Positions 38,018-47,826 of a DNA stretch of 64,000 nucleotides are shown here, piece after piece. The translations under genes and the position numbers were made by a program. Below the pieces are notes generated by a model. The model did no database searches, was not told where the DNA came from, and was given only the letters and a program-made list of their open reading frames with translations. Source of the DNA: Streptomyces cellulosae (lineage in GTDB: Bacteria > Actinomycetota > Actinomycetes > Streptomycetales > Streptomycetaceae); assembly GCF_000721105.1 (NCBI RefSeq), contig NZ_JOEV01000024.1:106591-170590 (forward strand), read 5' to 3'. How positions within the stretch are numbered: the first letter of the stretch is position 1; every line of letters starts with the position of its first letter.

Positions 38018-41000
38018 ATGCATGACGACCGCAACCTGGTCGAAGCCCGCCTCAGGCGCGTCCTCGACGAGCGCATTCGCCCCGCCGTGTACCCCGAGTC
38101 CGTGCCGCTGGAGGTGGCGGTGTGGCACGCGCCCGGCGAACCGGTGCCGGTCGCCGAGGGACTCGCCGCCGAGCCCGGGCCCATCGAGGTGGGCGCCCGC
38201 TGGGGTGCTCCCTGGGGCACCAGCTGGTTCCGGGTCACCGGGACCGTCCCCGAGGCGTGGGCCGGGAAGACCGTCGAGGCGATCCTGGACCTCGGCTTCG
38301 ACGAGAACATGCCCGGCTTCCAGTGCGAGGGCCTCGTCTACCGGCCCGACGGCACCCCGGTGAAGGGCCTGAACCCGCGCAACCAGTGGGTGAGGGTCGG
38401 CGCCCCCGCCGAGGGCGGCGAGGAGGTGCGCCTGCACGTCGAGGCCGCCTCCAACCCCGTCATCCTCGGCCACCACCCCTTCCGGCCGACCCAGTTGGGC
38501 GACAAGGAGACCGCCGGCGACGCACCGCAGTACACGCTCACCCGCATGGACCTCGCCGTCTTCGACGAGACGGTGTGGCACCTGGTGATCGACCTCGAGG
38601 TGCTGGGCGAACTGATGGCCGAGCTGCCGGTGGAGTCGGCCAGGCGCTGGGAGATCCTGCGCGCGGTGGAGAAGGCGCTGGACACGATCGACCTGCAGGA
38701 CGTCAACGGCACGGCGGCGCACGCGCGCTCGCGGCTCACGGACGTGCTGTCCACGCCCGCGGCCCGCTCCGCCCACCGCATCAGCGCCGTCGGTCACGCG
38801 CACATCGACTCGGCGTGGCTGTGGCCGCTGCGCGAGACCGTGCGCAAGGTCGCCCGGACCACCTCTAACATGACCGCCCTCCTGGAGGACGAGCCCGACT
38901 TCGTCTTCGCCATGTCGCAGGCCCAGCAGTGGGCGTGGGTCAAGGAGCACCGGCCCGAGGTGTGGGCGCGGGTGAAGAAGGCCGTGGCGGACGGACGGTT
39001 CGTGCCGGCCGGCGGGATGTGGGTGGAGTCGGACACCAACATGCCGGGCTCGGAGGCGATGGCCCGCCAGTTCGTGCACGGCAAGCGGTTCTTCCTCGAC
39101 GAGTTCGGCATCGAGAACGACGAGGCGTGGCTGCCGGACACCTTCGGCTTCGCCGCGGGTCTGCCGCAGATCATCAGGGCTGCCGGGTCGAAGTTCCTCC
39201 TGACCCAGAAGATCTCCTGGTCACAGACGAACAAGTTCCCCCACCACACCTTCACCTGGGAGGGCATCGACGGCACACGGATCTTCACCCACTTCCCGCC
39301 CGTCGACACCTACAACTGCTCCATGAACGGCAGCGAGATCGCCCACGCCGCCCGCAACTTCAAGGACAAGGGAGTCGCCCGTCACTCCCTCGCGCCCACC
39401 GGCTGGGGCGACGGAGGCGGCGGCACCACCCGCGAGATGGTCGCCAAGGCGGCCCGGCTGCGTGACCTCGAAGGCTCGGCGACGGTCGTCTGGGAGACCC
39501 CGCGGGACTTCTTCGAGAAGGCGCGGGCCGAGTATCCCGAGCCGCCGGTCTGGGTCGGCGAGCTCTACCTCGAACTCCACCGCGCCACCCTCACCAGCCA
39601 GGCCAGGACCAAGCAGGGCAACCGCCGCAGCGAACACCTCCTGCGCGAGGCCGAACTGTGGGCGGCGACGGCGGCCGTAAGGACCGGGTTCCCCTACCCG
39701 TACGAGGACCTGGACCGCATCTGGAAGACGGTGCTGCTGCACCAGTTCCACGACATCCTGCCCGGGTCGTCCATCGCCTGGGTGCACCGTGAGGCCCGTA
39801 GGACCTACGAGCGGGTCGCCGAGGAACTGAACGGCGTCATCGCCGCCGCCCAGCGCGCCCTGGCCGGCGAGGGCACCACGCCACTCGTCTTCAACGCGGC
39901 CCCGCACCTCCGCGAGGGTGTCCCGGCGGGCGGCGCCGGCACCCTTGCCGCCGTGGGCCGGACGGCGCTCACCGACCGCCCCGGCGGCGGCCACATCCTC
40001 GACAACGGCCTCCTGCGGGTCGAGATCGACCACCGCGGACTGGTCGTCTCCGCCTACGACATCGAGGCCGACCGCGAGACCGTCGCGCCGGGCGGGGCGG
40101 CGAACCTCCTTCAGCTCCACCCCGACTTCCCGAACAAGTGGGACGCGTGGGACGTCGACGAGTTCTACCGTCACACGGTCACCGACCTGACCGAGGCGGA
40201 CGAGGTCGTCGCCGGGGAGGAGGGGGTGCGGATCGTCCGGTCCTTCGGCGCCTCCCGCGTCACCCAGGTGCTGTCGCTCGCACCGGGGGAGCGGCGGCTG
40301 CTCCTGGACACCGAGGTCGACTGGCACGAGACGGAGAAGTTCCTCAAGCTCGCGTTCCCGCTCGACGTGCACGCCGAACGGTACGCGTCCGAGACCCAGT
40401 TCGGGCACTTCCACCGGCCCACCCACACCAACACGAGCTGGGAGGCGGCCAAGTTCGAGGCCTGCAACCACCGCTTCGTCCACGTGGCGGAACCCGGCTG
40501 GGGCGTGGCGATCGTCAACGACTCGACGTACGGCCACGACGTGACCCGGGCCGTGCGCACCGACGGCGACCGCGGCACGACGACCACGGTCCGGGTGTCG
40601 CTGCTGCGCGCCCCGCGCTTTCCGGACCCCGAGACCGACCAGGGCGTCCACCGCTTCCGGCACGCGTTGGTCCCGGGGGCCGGGATCGGGGACGCGGTGC
40701 GCGAGGGCTGGCGGATCAACGTGCCCGAACGTCGGGTCAGCGGGGCTCAGGAGGTCGCACCGCTGGTCACGGTCGACGAGGACGCGGTGGTCGTGACCGC
40801 AGTGAAGCTGGCCGACGACGGCAGCGGCGACGTGGTCGTCCGGTTCCACGAGGCCCACGGCGGACGGGCCCGGGCCACCCTGACGGCGGACTTCGCCGTC
40901 ACCGGCGTCACGCCCACCGACCTGCTGGAACGCCCACTGACCGACGTACCGGGACCCGAGCGGGACGGCAACCGGGTGTCCCTGCGGCTGCGGCCGTTCG

Positions 41001-41032
41001 AGCTGGTGACGCTGCGGTTCGGGCGGGCCTGA
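38018..41032 (+). CDS. Cytoplasmic alpha-mannosidase, GH38
   Basis: A 1,004-residue glycosidase that removes alpha-linked mannose from N-glycan-like oligosaccharides. Zinc ligands are in GHAHIDSAW (His260-Asp264). The nucleophile Asp339 lies in MWVESDTNMPG. LPDTFGF, TGWGDGGGG and LLHQFHDILPGSS are further family signatures. The C-terminal 400 residues are the beta-sandwich domains of GH38. There is no signal peptide, so it acts inside the cell on imported sugars, in contrast to its secreted GH20 and GH29 neighbours. ATG 38018 starts 193 bases after the fucosidase. Two tandem hairpins follow the gene. Confidence 0.9.
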   Translation: MHDDRNLVEARLRRVLDERIRPAVYPESVPLEVAVWHAPGEPVPVAEGLAAEPGPIEVGARWGAPWGTSWFRVTGTVPEAWAGKTVEAILDLGFDENMPGFQCEGLVYRPDGTPVKGLNPRNQWVRVGAPAEGGEEVRLHVEAASNPVILGHHPFRPTQLGDKETAGDAPQYTLTRMDLAVFDETVWHLVIDLEVLGELMAELPVESARRWEILRAVEKALDTIDLQDVNGTAAHARSRLTDVLSTPAARSAHRISAVGHAHIDSAWLWPLRETVRKVARTTSNMTALLEDEPDFVFAMSQAQQWAWVKEHRPEVWARVKKAVADGRFVPAGGMWVESDTNMPGSEAMARQFVHGKRFFLDEFGIENDEAWLPDTFGFAAGLPQIIRAAGSKFLLTQKISWSQTNKFPHHTFTWEGIDGTRIFTHFPPVDTYNCSMNGSEIAHAARNFKDKGVARHSLAPTGWGDGGGGTTREMVAKAARLRDLEGSATVVWETPRDFFEKARAEYPEPPVWVGELYLELHRATLTSQARTKQGNRRSEHLLREAELWAATAAVRTGFPYPYEDLDRIWKTVLLHQFHDILPGSSIAWVHREARRTYERVAEELNGVIAAAQRALAGEGTTPLVFNAAPHLREGVPAGGAGTLAAVGRTALTDRPGGGHILDNGLLRVEIDHRGLVVSAYDIEADRETVAPGGAANLLQLHPDFPNKWDAWDVDEFYRHTVTDLTEADEVVAGEEGVRIVRSFGASRVTQVLSLAPGERRLLLDTEVDWHETEKFLKLAFPLDVHAERYASETQFGHFHRPTHTNTSWEAAKFEACNHRFVHVAEPGWGVAIVNDSTYGHDVTRAVRTDGDRGTTTTVRVSLLRAPRFPDPETDQGVHRFRHALVPGAGIGDAVREGWRINVPERRVSGAQEVAPLVTVDEDAVVVTAVKLADDGSGDVVVRFHEAHGGRARATLTADFAVTGVTPTDLLERPLTDVPGPERDGNRVSLRLRPFELVTLRFGRA

Positions 41033-41059
41033 GAGGGTGGCCGGCCCGGCGGCGGGCGG

Positions 41060-41098
41060 CGACACCTGGGTGTCGAGCGACGCGGTGCGCCGCGTCGC
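41060..41098. terminator. Two tandem hairpins between convergent genes
   Basis: CGACACC/GGTGTCG with a two-base turn (41060-41075) is followed directly by GCGACGCGG/CCGCGTCGC around TGCG (41077-41098). They lie between the mannosidase and the convergent GntR regulator gene and can act in both directions. Confidence 0.65.
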
Positions 41099-41209
41099 CT
41101 CACACCCGGCGCCGCAGCCGCCTCGCCGTGCGGCGCCGCGGCGCTTCGCCGGGCACACCAGGCGTCGTGGCGCCTCGCCGATCTCGCCGCCCCCTTGCCC
41201 GCCGGACCC

Positions 41210-41911
41210 TCAACTCCCGATCTGCGCCCGCAGCCACTCCTCGACCTCGCCCACGTGGGCGGCGGCGGCCGCGCGGGCCGCCTCCGGGTCGTGGGCCACC
41301 AAGGCGCGGTGGATGGCGGCGTGTTCGCGGCGGGTGCGGGCGAAGGCGCCCTCCTCCTGGTATCCGCGCCAGACGCGGGCGCGGAACGTGCGGGAGGACA
41401 GGCCGTCCAGGATCGCCGCCATGGTCTCGTTCCCGGCGGCCGTGGCGATCTCGCGGTGGAAGGCGAGGTCGTGGGAGAGGATGATCTCCGGGTCGTCGGT
41501 GTCGTTCATCGCCGTCAGGTGCTTCTCGACCTCGGCGAGCTGGTCCTCCGTGATCCGGGCAGCCGCCAGCGCGGTCGCCGTCGACTCCAGGATGCGGCGC
41601 ACCTCCAGCAGTTCCACCAGGCGCGGGCCGCGGGAGAGATCGGCGACGACGCCGAAGGTCTCCAGCAGGTCACCGGCCTCCAGCTGGGTCACGTAGATGC
41701 CCGAGCCGTGCCGGGCCTCCAGTACGCCCAGCACCGTGAGCGCGCGGATCGCCTCCCGCATCGAGCTGCGGGAGATGCCGAGCTGGACCGCCAGATCGCG
41801 CTCGGTCGGCAGCCGCTGCCCCGGCTCCAGCCGGCCCTCGCCGATCATCGCCTTGATCCGCTCGATGGCGCGCTGCGTCACGGTGCCCTTCTGCGGGGCT
41901 GTCTCGTCCAC
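41210..41911 (-). CDS. GntR family regulator, FadR subfamily
   Basis: A 233-residue repressor-type protein. The winged helix (about 10-75) carries LEPGQRLPTERDLAVQLGISRSSMREAIRAL and ends with HGSGIYV. The all-helical FadR-type effector domain (about 90-230) shows the metal-binding pattern of FCD domains: Asp and His in HDLAFHREI, then later His residues in EHAAIHRAL and AAHVGEVEEWL. GTG 41911 is chosen because GGAGGAG precedes it; a longer frame to 41956 lacks a site. It is divergent from the sugar importer operon and sits beside a perfect FadR-type operator. An intermediate of L-fucose breakdown is a likely inducer. Confidence 0.9.
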   Translation of the reverse strand: MDETAPQKGTVTQRAIERIKAMIGEGRLEPGQRLPTERDLAVQLGISRSSMREAIRALTVLGVLEARHGSGIYVTQLEAGDLLETFGVVADLSRGPRLVELLEVRRILESTATALAAARITEDQLAEVEKHLTAMNDTDDPEIILSHDLAFHREIATAAGNETMAAILDGLSSRTFRARVWRGYQEEGAFARTRREHAAIHRALVAHDPEAARAAAAAHVGEVEEWLRAQIGS

Positions 41912-41956
41912 GCCACTCCTCCACTCACCAGGTGCGCCGCAGTCTAACCACGGCAT

Positions 41957-42031
41957 TGGTCATACCACTACGGTCTCGACTCGCGAAAAAATGCCGTCTG
42001 AGGGTGTTCTTCGGGCCAAGTGGTCTGATAA
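41957..42031. promoter_or_regulatory. FadR-type operator between the regulator and the importer operon
   Basis: TGGTCATACCA at 41957-41967 is a perfect TGGT-N3-ACCA palindrome and fits the FadR-subfamily pattern TNGTNNNACNA at every fixed base. A weaker copy, TGGTCTGATAA, lies at 42021-42031, 64 bases away and 45 bases before the first importer gene. Binding at both would let the GntR protein repress itself and the divergent operon. Confidence 0.7.
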
Positions 42032-42075
42032 ATATGCGGTCATCTGCTCGAACACGCTCGACGAGGAGCCACCAG

Positions 42076-43158
42076 ATGCCCGGCAGAACAGTGCGCAAGC
42101 GGAACAGAATTCGGAGTGTCGGCACGGTGGCCACGGCCGTCGGCGCCTCGATCGTGCTCGCCGCGTGCGGCAGCACCAAGGACTCGGGCGGTGCCTCCAG
42201 CGCGGGAGGCGCCGGAGGTGACGGCAAGGGAAAGGTGGGCGTGATCCTTCCCCTGCTGACCTCGCCCTTCTGGCAGTCGTACAACGACTACGTGCCGAAG
42301 ATGGCGAAGTCCGAGGGCGTCGACGCGCTGAAGACGGTCAACTCCAACAGTGACCCGTCCCAGCAGATCACCGACATCAACAACGAACTCAACCAGGGCG
42401 TCAAGGGCCTGGTCGTCGCGCCGTTGGACAGCGCCGCCATCGAGGCCGGCCTGGACCAGGCCGAACGCAAGGGCGTGCCGGTCGTCGCTGTGGACGTGGC
42501 GCCCGACAAGGGCAAGGTCGCCATGGTCGTGCGGGCCGACAACGTGGCGTACGGGGAGAAGGCCTGCCAGTACCTGGGCAAGCAGATCCCCTCCGGCAAG
42601 GTCGTACAGATCATGGGCGACCTCGCCTCGGTCAACGGCCGTGACCGCTCGGAGGCGTTCCGCGCCTGCGTGAAGAAGAACTTCCCGAAGCTCAAGGTGC
42701 TGGAGATCCCCGCCAAGTGGGAGTCCGACGCCGCCGCCTCCAAGCTCGACACCCTGCTCAACGCCAACCCCGACATCAAGGGCATCTACATGCAGGCCGG
42801 CGGTGTCTACCTCGCGCCGACCCTGCAGACCCTCAAGTCGAAGGGAATGCTGAAGACGGCCGGCCAGGCGGGCCACATCACCATCGTCTCGAACGACGGC
42901 ATCTCGCAGGAGTTCGACGCCATCCGCAAGGGTGAGATCGACGCGACCGTCTCCCAGCCCGCCGACGCCTACGCCAAGTACGGCATGTACTACATCAAGG
43001 CGGCGATGCAGGGGAAGACGTTCAAGCCGGGGCCGACGGACCACGACTCGACGATCGTCAAGCTGCCCAACGGCATCCTCGAGGACCAGCTGCCGGCCCC
43101 GCTGGTCACCAAGGACAACGTCGACGACCCCAAGCTGTGGGGGAACACGGTCAAATGA
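42076..43158 (+). CDS. Sugar ABC transporter substrate-binding lipoprotein
   Basis: A 360-residue periplasmic-binding-protein-like lipoprotein of the ribose/rhamnose (type 1) class. Signal and lipobox end in IVLAACGS, with lipidation predicted on the Cys near residue 33. The mature protein begins GKVGVILPLLTSPFWQSYND and contains the DINNELNQGVKGLVVAPLDS stretch of this class. It delivers sugar, probably L-fucose, to the permease encoded two genes on. ATG 42076 follows AGGAG. The stop overlaps the ATPase start by four bases (ATGA). It is the first gene of the eight-gene operon under the FadR-type operator. Confidence 0.9.
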   Translation: MPGRTVRKRNRIRSVGTVATAVGASIVLAACGSTKDSGGASSAGGAGGDGKGKVGVILPLLTSPFWQSYNDYVPKMAKSEGVDALKTVNSNSDPSQQITDINNELNQGVKGLVVAPLDSAAIEAGLDQAERKGVPVVAVDVAPDKGKVAMVVRADNVAYGEKACQYLGKQIPSGKVVQIMGDLASVNGRDRSEAFRACVKKNFPKLKVLEIPAKWESDAAASKLDTLLNANPDIKGIYMQAGGVYLAPTLQTLKSKGMLKTAGQAGHITIVSNDGISQEFDAIRKGEIDATVSQPADAYAKYGMYYIKAAMQGKTFKPGPTDHDSTIVKLPNGILEDQLPAPLVTKDNVDDPKLWGNTVK

Positions 43159-44666
43159 GTACGGCCGTGACCACCCCCCTCGTCGAGGCGTCGGGAATCG
43201 TCAAGCGCTACGGGCCCACCACCGCCCTGGCCGACGGGCGGCTCACCGTGCTGCCCGGCGAGTCCCACGCCCTCGTCGGCCGCAACGGCGCCGGCAAGTC
43301 CACCCTCGTCACCGTCCTCACCGGCCTCCAGGCGCCGGACGAGGGCACGGTCCGCTTCGACGGCGAACCCGCGCCACCGCTGGCCGACCGGGACGCCTGG
43401 CGCAGCAAGGTCGCCTGCGTCTACCAGAAGCCGACGGTCGTCCCGGAGCTGACGGTCGCCGAGAACCTGTTCATCAACCGGCAGCCGCTGCAACGCGGAT
43501 TCATCAGCTGGCGGCGGCTCAAGGCGCAGGCCACCGAACTGCTCGACGCCTGGGACGTGCGCGTCGACCCGGAGGCGCGCACCGCCGACCTCAAGGTCGA
43601 GGACCGGCAGATGGTGGAGATCGCCCGGGCGCTGAGCTTCGGCGCCCGCTTCATCGTCCTTGACGAGCCGACCGCCCAGCTCGACAACCGGGAGATCGAG
43701 CGGCTCTTCACCCGGATGCGCTCCCTCCAGGACTCCGGCGTCACGTTCCTGTTCATCTCGCACCACCTCCAGGAGGTGTACGAGGTCTGCCAGACCGTGA
43801 CCGTCCTGCGGGACGCCCGCTGGATCACCACGGCCCCGGTCGCCGACCTGCCGCGCACGGCCCTGGTGGAGGCCATGGCGGGGGAGAGCATCGAGACGAT
43901 CGCCGAACAGGGCGTGCAGGAGAGGGTGGTCGACGAGTCCGCCCCGGTCCTCCTGGACGCCCGCGGGCTCACCTCCGACGCGTACGAGAACGTCGACCTG
44001 ACCGTTCGCCGCGGCGAGGTCGTCGGCCTCGCCGGATCCAGCGGCAGCGGCAAGATCGAGCTGGCGGAGTCGCTGACCGGGCTGCACACCCCGCAGCGCG
44101 GCACGGCTCAACTGGACGGGAAACCGCTGCCGTTCGGTGATGTCACGGCCGCGCTGAAGGCCGGTGTCGGCTGTGTGCCCCGGGACCGGCACGTCCAGGG
44201 GCTGGTCGTCGGCATGACCATCGGAGACAACGCCACCCTGAGCGTTCTGGACCGGCTCGGCCGCTACGGGTTCGTCGGCACGGACCGCAAACGCGGCTTC
44301 GCCACCGAGCTGATCGAACGACTCGACATCCACACGGAGGGCCCCGAACAGCCCGTGTCCGACCTGTCCGGCGGCAACGCGCAGAAGGTCGTCATGGCCC
44401 GCGCCCTCGCCTCCGACCCTCAACTCCTCGTCCTGATCAACCCCACCGCGGGCGTGGACGTGAAGTCCAAGGAGTCCCTGCTGGCCCGAGTGGACAGCGC
44501 CCGCGAGGACGGCACCGCCGTACTGGTCGTCTCCGACGAACTCGACGACCTCAGGCGCTGCGACCGCGTCCTCGTCCTCTTCCACGGCCGTGTCGCCGCC
44601 GAGTATCCGGCGGGCTGGCGCGACCACGAGCTGATCGCCTCCATCGAAGGAGTGGACCATGGCTGA
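43155..44666 (+). CDS. Sugar ABC transporter ATP-binding protein (RbsA type, two ATPase domains)
   Basis: A 503-residue tandem ATPase that powers sugar import. Domain 1 has Walker A GRNGAGKST (near 45), a Walker B region ending FIVLDEPTAQLD and the H-loop FISHHLQEV. Domain 2 has the degenerate Walker A GSSGSGKIEL, the signature LSGGNAQKVVMARAL and LINPTAGVD, as is usual for RbsA-type proteins, in which the second site hydrolyses ATP poorly. The ATG overlaps the previous stop by four bases and the last eight bases overlap the permease gene, so translation is coupled. Confidence 0.95.
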   Translation: MSTAVTTPLVEASGIVKRYGPTTALADGRLTVLPGESHALVGRNGAGKSTLVTVLTGLQAPDEGTVRFDGEPAPPLADRDAWRSKVACVYQKPTVVPELTVAENLFINRQPLQRGFISWRRLKAQATELLDAWDVRVDPEARTADLKVEDRQMVEIARALSFGARFIVLDEPTAQLDNREIERLFTRMRSLQDSGVTFLFISHHLQEVYEVCQTVTVLRDARWITTAPVADLPRTALVEAMAGESIETIAEQGVQERVVDESAPVLLDARGLTSDAYENVDLTVRRGEVVGLAGSSGSGKIELAESLTGLHTPQRGTAQLDGKPLPFGDVTAALKAGVGCVPRDRHVQGLVVGMTIGDNATLSVLDRLGRYGFVGTDRKRGFATELIERLDIHTEGPEQPVSDLSGGNAQKVVMARALASDPQLLVLINPTAGVDVKSKESLLARVDSAREDGTAVLVVSDELDDLRRCDRVLVLFHGRVAAEYPAGWRDHELIASIEGVDHG

Positions 44667-45684
44667 CACGAAGGCTCCGCCGGTCACGACGCTCAGTGTC
44701 CCGGGCCCGAGCTCGGCCAGGACCGTACTGCTGCGGCGGGCCCGCGAACTCGCCCTCGTCCCCGCCCTGTTGCTGCTGATGGTGCTCGGTGCGGTGGTCA
44801 ATGACTCGTTCCTCACCGAACGCAACCTGATCTCGATCCTCGGCGCCTCCGCCGCCCTCGCGATGGTGGTGCTGGCCGAGTCCCTGGTCCTGATCACCGG
44901 CAAGTTCGACCTGTCCCTGGAGTCGGTGGTCGGCATCGCGCCCGCCATCGGGGCGCTCCTCGTGCTGCCCGCCGCCCAGTCCGGCTGGGGAACCGAGTTC
45001 CCGGCCGCGCTCGCGTTGCTGGCGATCCTCGTCGTCGGCGCGGTGATCGGCGCGTTCAACGGGATCCTGGTCGTCAAGTTCAAGCTGAACGCGTTCATCG
45101 TGACGTTGGCGATGCTGATCGTCCTGCGTGGCCTGCTCGTCGGCGCCACCAAGGGCAAGACGCTGTTCGGGATGCCCGACAGCTTCTACTCGCTGGCCAC
45201 CACCACCTTCCTCAACGTCCCGATGTCGGTATGGCTCGCCGCGGCCGCCTTCGCGATCGCCGGGTTCGTGCTCAAGTACCACCGGGTCGGACGTGCGCTG
45301 TACGCCATCGGCGGCAACGCGGACGCGGCCCGCGCGGCCGGCATCCGCGTCGACCGGGTGATGCTCGGCGTGTTCGTCGTCGCCGGTGTCCTCGCCTCGG
45401 TGGGCGGGCTGCTGCAGACCGGTTACGTCGGCGCGATCAGCGCCAACCAGGGCCAGAACATGATCTTCACCGTGTTCGCGGCGGCGGTGATCGGCGGCAT
45501 CAGCCTCGACGGCGGCAAGGGCACCATGTTCGGCGCCCTGACCGGCGTCCTCCTGCTCGGCGTCGTACAGAACCTGCTCACGCTCGCCCAGGTGCCGTCG
45601 TTCTGGATCCAGGCCATCTACGGCGGCATCATTCTGGTCGCCCTCATGATCGCCCGCGTCACCACCGGCCGTGCCCAGGACTGA
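44659..45684 (+). CDS. Sugar ABC transporter permease (RbsC type)
   Basis: A 341-residue integral membrane protein with about ten hydrophobic segments of the branched-chain-amino-acid/ribose permease family. Family landmarks are [38 protein letters not shown] and the EAA-like loop [14 protein letters not shown]. It forms the pore for the importer with the two genes upstream. The start overlaps the ATPase gene by eight bases; the dehydratase gene follows after 37 bases. Confidence 0.95.
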   Translation: MADTKAPPVTTLSVPGPSSARTVLLRRARELALVPALLLLMVLGAVVNDSFLTERNLISILGASAALAMVVLAESLVLITGKFDLSLESVVGIAPAIGALLVLPAAQSGWGTEFPAALALLAILVVGAVIGAFNGILVVKFKLNAFIVTLAMLIVLRGLLVGATKGKTLFGMPDSFYSLATTTFLNVPMSVWLAAAAFAIAGFVLKYHRVGRALYAIGGNADAARAAGIRVDRVMLGVFVVAGVLASVGGLLQTGYVGAISANQGQNMIFTVFAAAVIGGISLDGGKGTMFGALTGVLLLGVVQNLLTLAQVPSFWIQAIYGGIILVALMIARVTTGRAQD

Positions 45685-45721
45685 TCCCGCCCCGTCCCTG
45701 CCACCGACCGAAAGGCCCTCT

Positions 45722-47074
45722 GTGTCCGCGACGCCCGTCCGCATCACCGCGGTCGACACCTACGACATCCGTTTCCCCACCTCGCGCGAGCTGGACGGCT
45801 CCGACGCGATGAACCCGGACCCCGACTACTCGGCGGCGTACGTCGTACTGCGTACCGATGCCGAGAGCGATCCGGAGGGGCACGGCTTCACCTTCACCAT
45901 CGGGCGGGGCAACGAGGTCCAGGTCGCCGCGATCCACGCACTGCGCCACCATGTGGTCGGGCGGTCCGTCGACGAGGTGTGCGCCGACCCGGGCTCGCTC
46001 TTCCGGGACCTGATCGGGGACAGCCAACTGCGGTGGCTCGGGCCCGAGAAGGGCGTGATGCACATGGCGATCGGCGCGGTCGTCAACGCCGTATGGGATC
46101 TGGCGGCCAAGCGCGCCGGCAAGCCGCTGTGGCGGCTGCTGGCCGAGGCCGACCCCGAGTGGCTGGTCGGCCAGGTCGACTTCCGCTACCTCACCGACGC
46201 GCTCACCCCCGACGAGGCGCTGGAGCTGCTGCGCAAGGGCCGGGACGGCGCCGCGGACCGCACCACGAACCTGCTCGCCACCGGCTTCCCCGCCTACACC
46301 ACCTCCCCGGGCTGGCTCGGCTACAGCGACGAGAAGCTCACCCGTCTCGCCGCCCAGGCCGTCGCCGACGGCTTCCGCCAGATCAAGCTGAAGGTCGGCG
46401 CGGACCTCGACGACGACGTACGGCGCTGCCGGGTCGCCCGTTCGGTCGTCGGCCCCGACATCCGCATGGCGATCGACGCCAACCAGCGCTGGGACGTGAG
46501 CGAGGCGATCCGCTGGACCAAGGCCCTCGCCGACTTCGACGTGTACTGGATCGAGGAGCCCACCAGCCCCGACGACATCCTCGGCCACGCGGCCATCCGC
46601 CGGGCCGTGGCCCCGGTGAAGGTCGCCACCGGCGAGCACGTCCAGAACAGGGTGATCTTCAAACAGCTCCTGCAGGCCGGCGCCGTCGACGTCGTCCAGA
46701 TCGACGCGGCCCGGGTCGCCGGAGTCAACGAGAACCTCGCGATCCTGCTGCTGGCCGCCAAGTTCGGGGTCCCGGTCTGCCCGCACGCGGGCGGCGTCGG
46801 CCTGTGCGAACTCGTCCAGCACCTGTCGATGTTCGACTACGTGGCCCTCTCCGGCACCACCGAGGACCGCGTGATCGAGTACGTCGACCATCTGCACGAC
46901 CACTTCCTCGACCCGGTGGTGATCCGCGAGGGTCACTACACGGCACCCACCACGCCGGGCTTCTCGGCCGCCATGCGGCCCGAGTCGATCGCGCGGTACA
47001 CCTTCCCGGACGGCGCCTTCTGGGCGGCCGATCTGGCAGGACATGACGAGAACAAGAAGGGACAGGCGGCATGA
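45722..47074 (+). CDS. L-fuconate dehydratase, enolase superfamily
   Basis: Dehydrates L-fuconate to 2-keto-3-deoxy-L-fuconate. A 450-residue member of the mandelate racemase group with the KxK base at Lys222 and Lys224 (IKLKV), metal ligands in [19 protein letters not shown] and ATGEHVQNR, and the His base in CPHAGGVG. The long capping loop around [12 protein letters not shown] and length near 440 fit fuconate dehydratase (FucD, human ENOSF1 type) better than other acid-sugar dehydratases. GTG 45722 is taken as the start, with AAAGG upstream. Its stop overlaps the SDR start by four bases. The neighbouring lactonase and dehydrogenases complete most of the same pathway. Confidence 0.9.
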   Translation: MSATPVRITAVDTYDIRFPTSRELDGSDAMNPDPDYSAAYVVLRTDAESDPEGHGFTFTIGRGNEVQVAAIHALRHHVVGRSVDEVCADPGSLFRDLIGDSQLRWLGPEKGVMHMAIGAVVNAVWDLAAKRAGKPLWRLLAEADPEWLVGQVDFRYLTDALTPDEALELLRKGRDGAADRTTNLLATGFPAYTTSPGWLGYSDEKLTRLAAQAVADGFRQIKLKVGADLDDDVRRCRVARSVVGPDIRMAIDANQRWDVSEAIRWTKALADFDVYWIEEPTSPDDILGHAAIRRAVAPVKVATGEHVQNRVIFKQLLQAGAVDVVQIDAARVAGVNENLAILLLAAKFGVPVCPHAGGVGLCELVQHLSMFDYVALSGTTEDRVIEYVDHLHDHFLDPVVIREGHYTAPTTPGFSAAMRPESIARYTFPDGAFWAADLAGHDENKKGQAA

Positions 47075-47826
47075 GCGACTTCGAGGGCCTGAAGGCCCTG
47101 GTGACCGGCGGAGCCTCCGGCATCGGCCGGGCGACCGCCGACCTCCTCGTCGCGCGCGGCGCCCAGGTCGCCGTCGTCGACCTGGACCCGTCGTCGGTCG
47201 AGAAGCCGCTGCTCGCCTACCGGGCCGACGTCACCGACGACACCTCCGTCCGCGAGGCCGTCGCGGCCGCCGCGGCCGACCTGGGCGGGCTCGACGTCGT
47301 GGTCAACAACGCGGGCATCGGCGCCCAGGGCACCGTCGAGGACAACACCGACGACGAGTGGCACCGCGTACTCGACGTCAACCTCGTCGGCATGGTCCGG
47401 GTGGCCCGCGCCGCCCTGCCTTACCTGCGGGAATCCGCGCACGCGGCGATCGTCAACACCTCCTCCATCGCGGCCACGGCAGGTCTTCCGCAGCGCGCCC
47501 TCTACAGCGCGACCAAGGGCGCGGTGTACTCCCTCACCCTCGCCATGGCCGCCGACCACGTCCGCGAGGGCATCCGCGTCAACTGCGTGAACCCCGGCAC
47601 CGCGGACACCCCGTGGATCGGCCGCCTGCTGTCCAAGGCCGCCGACCCGGCCGCCGAACGCGCCGCCCTGGAGGCCCGCCAGCCCACCGGCCGCCTGGTC
47701 AGCGCCGACGAGGTGGCGGGCGCGATCGCCTACCTCGCGAGCCCGCTGTCCGGCGCCACGACCGGCACGTCCCTCGCCGTGGACGGCGGCATGCAGGGGC
47801 TGCGTCTGCGGCCGGTGGGCCAGTGA
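47071..47826 (+). CDS. SDR dehydrogenase, probably 2-keto-3-deoxy-L-fuconate dehydrogenase
   Basis: A 251-residue classical SDR with TGGASGIG (residues 11-18), Asp in VVDLD favouring NAD+, NNAGIG, the Ser in [10 protein letters not shown] and YSATK. In non-phosphorylating fucose breakdown the SDR next to the dehydratase oxidises 2-keto-3-deoxy-L-fuconate to 2,4-diketo-3-deoxy-L-fuconate, the likely role here. It could alternatively act on L-fucose itself. Four-base overlaps link it to the genes on both sides. Confidence 0.85.
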   Translation: MSDFEGLKALVTGGASGIGRATADLLVARGAQVAVVDLDPSSVEKPLLAYRADVTDDTSVREAVAAAAADLGGLDVVVNNAGIGAQGTVEDNTDDEWHRVLDVNLVGMVRVARAALPYLRESAHAAIVNTSSIAATAGLPQRALYSATKGAVYSLTLAMAADHVREGIRVNCVNPGTADTPWIGRLLSKAADPAAERAALEARQPTGRLVSADEVAGAIAYLASPLSGATTGTSLAVDGGMQGLRLRPVGQ

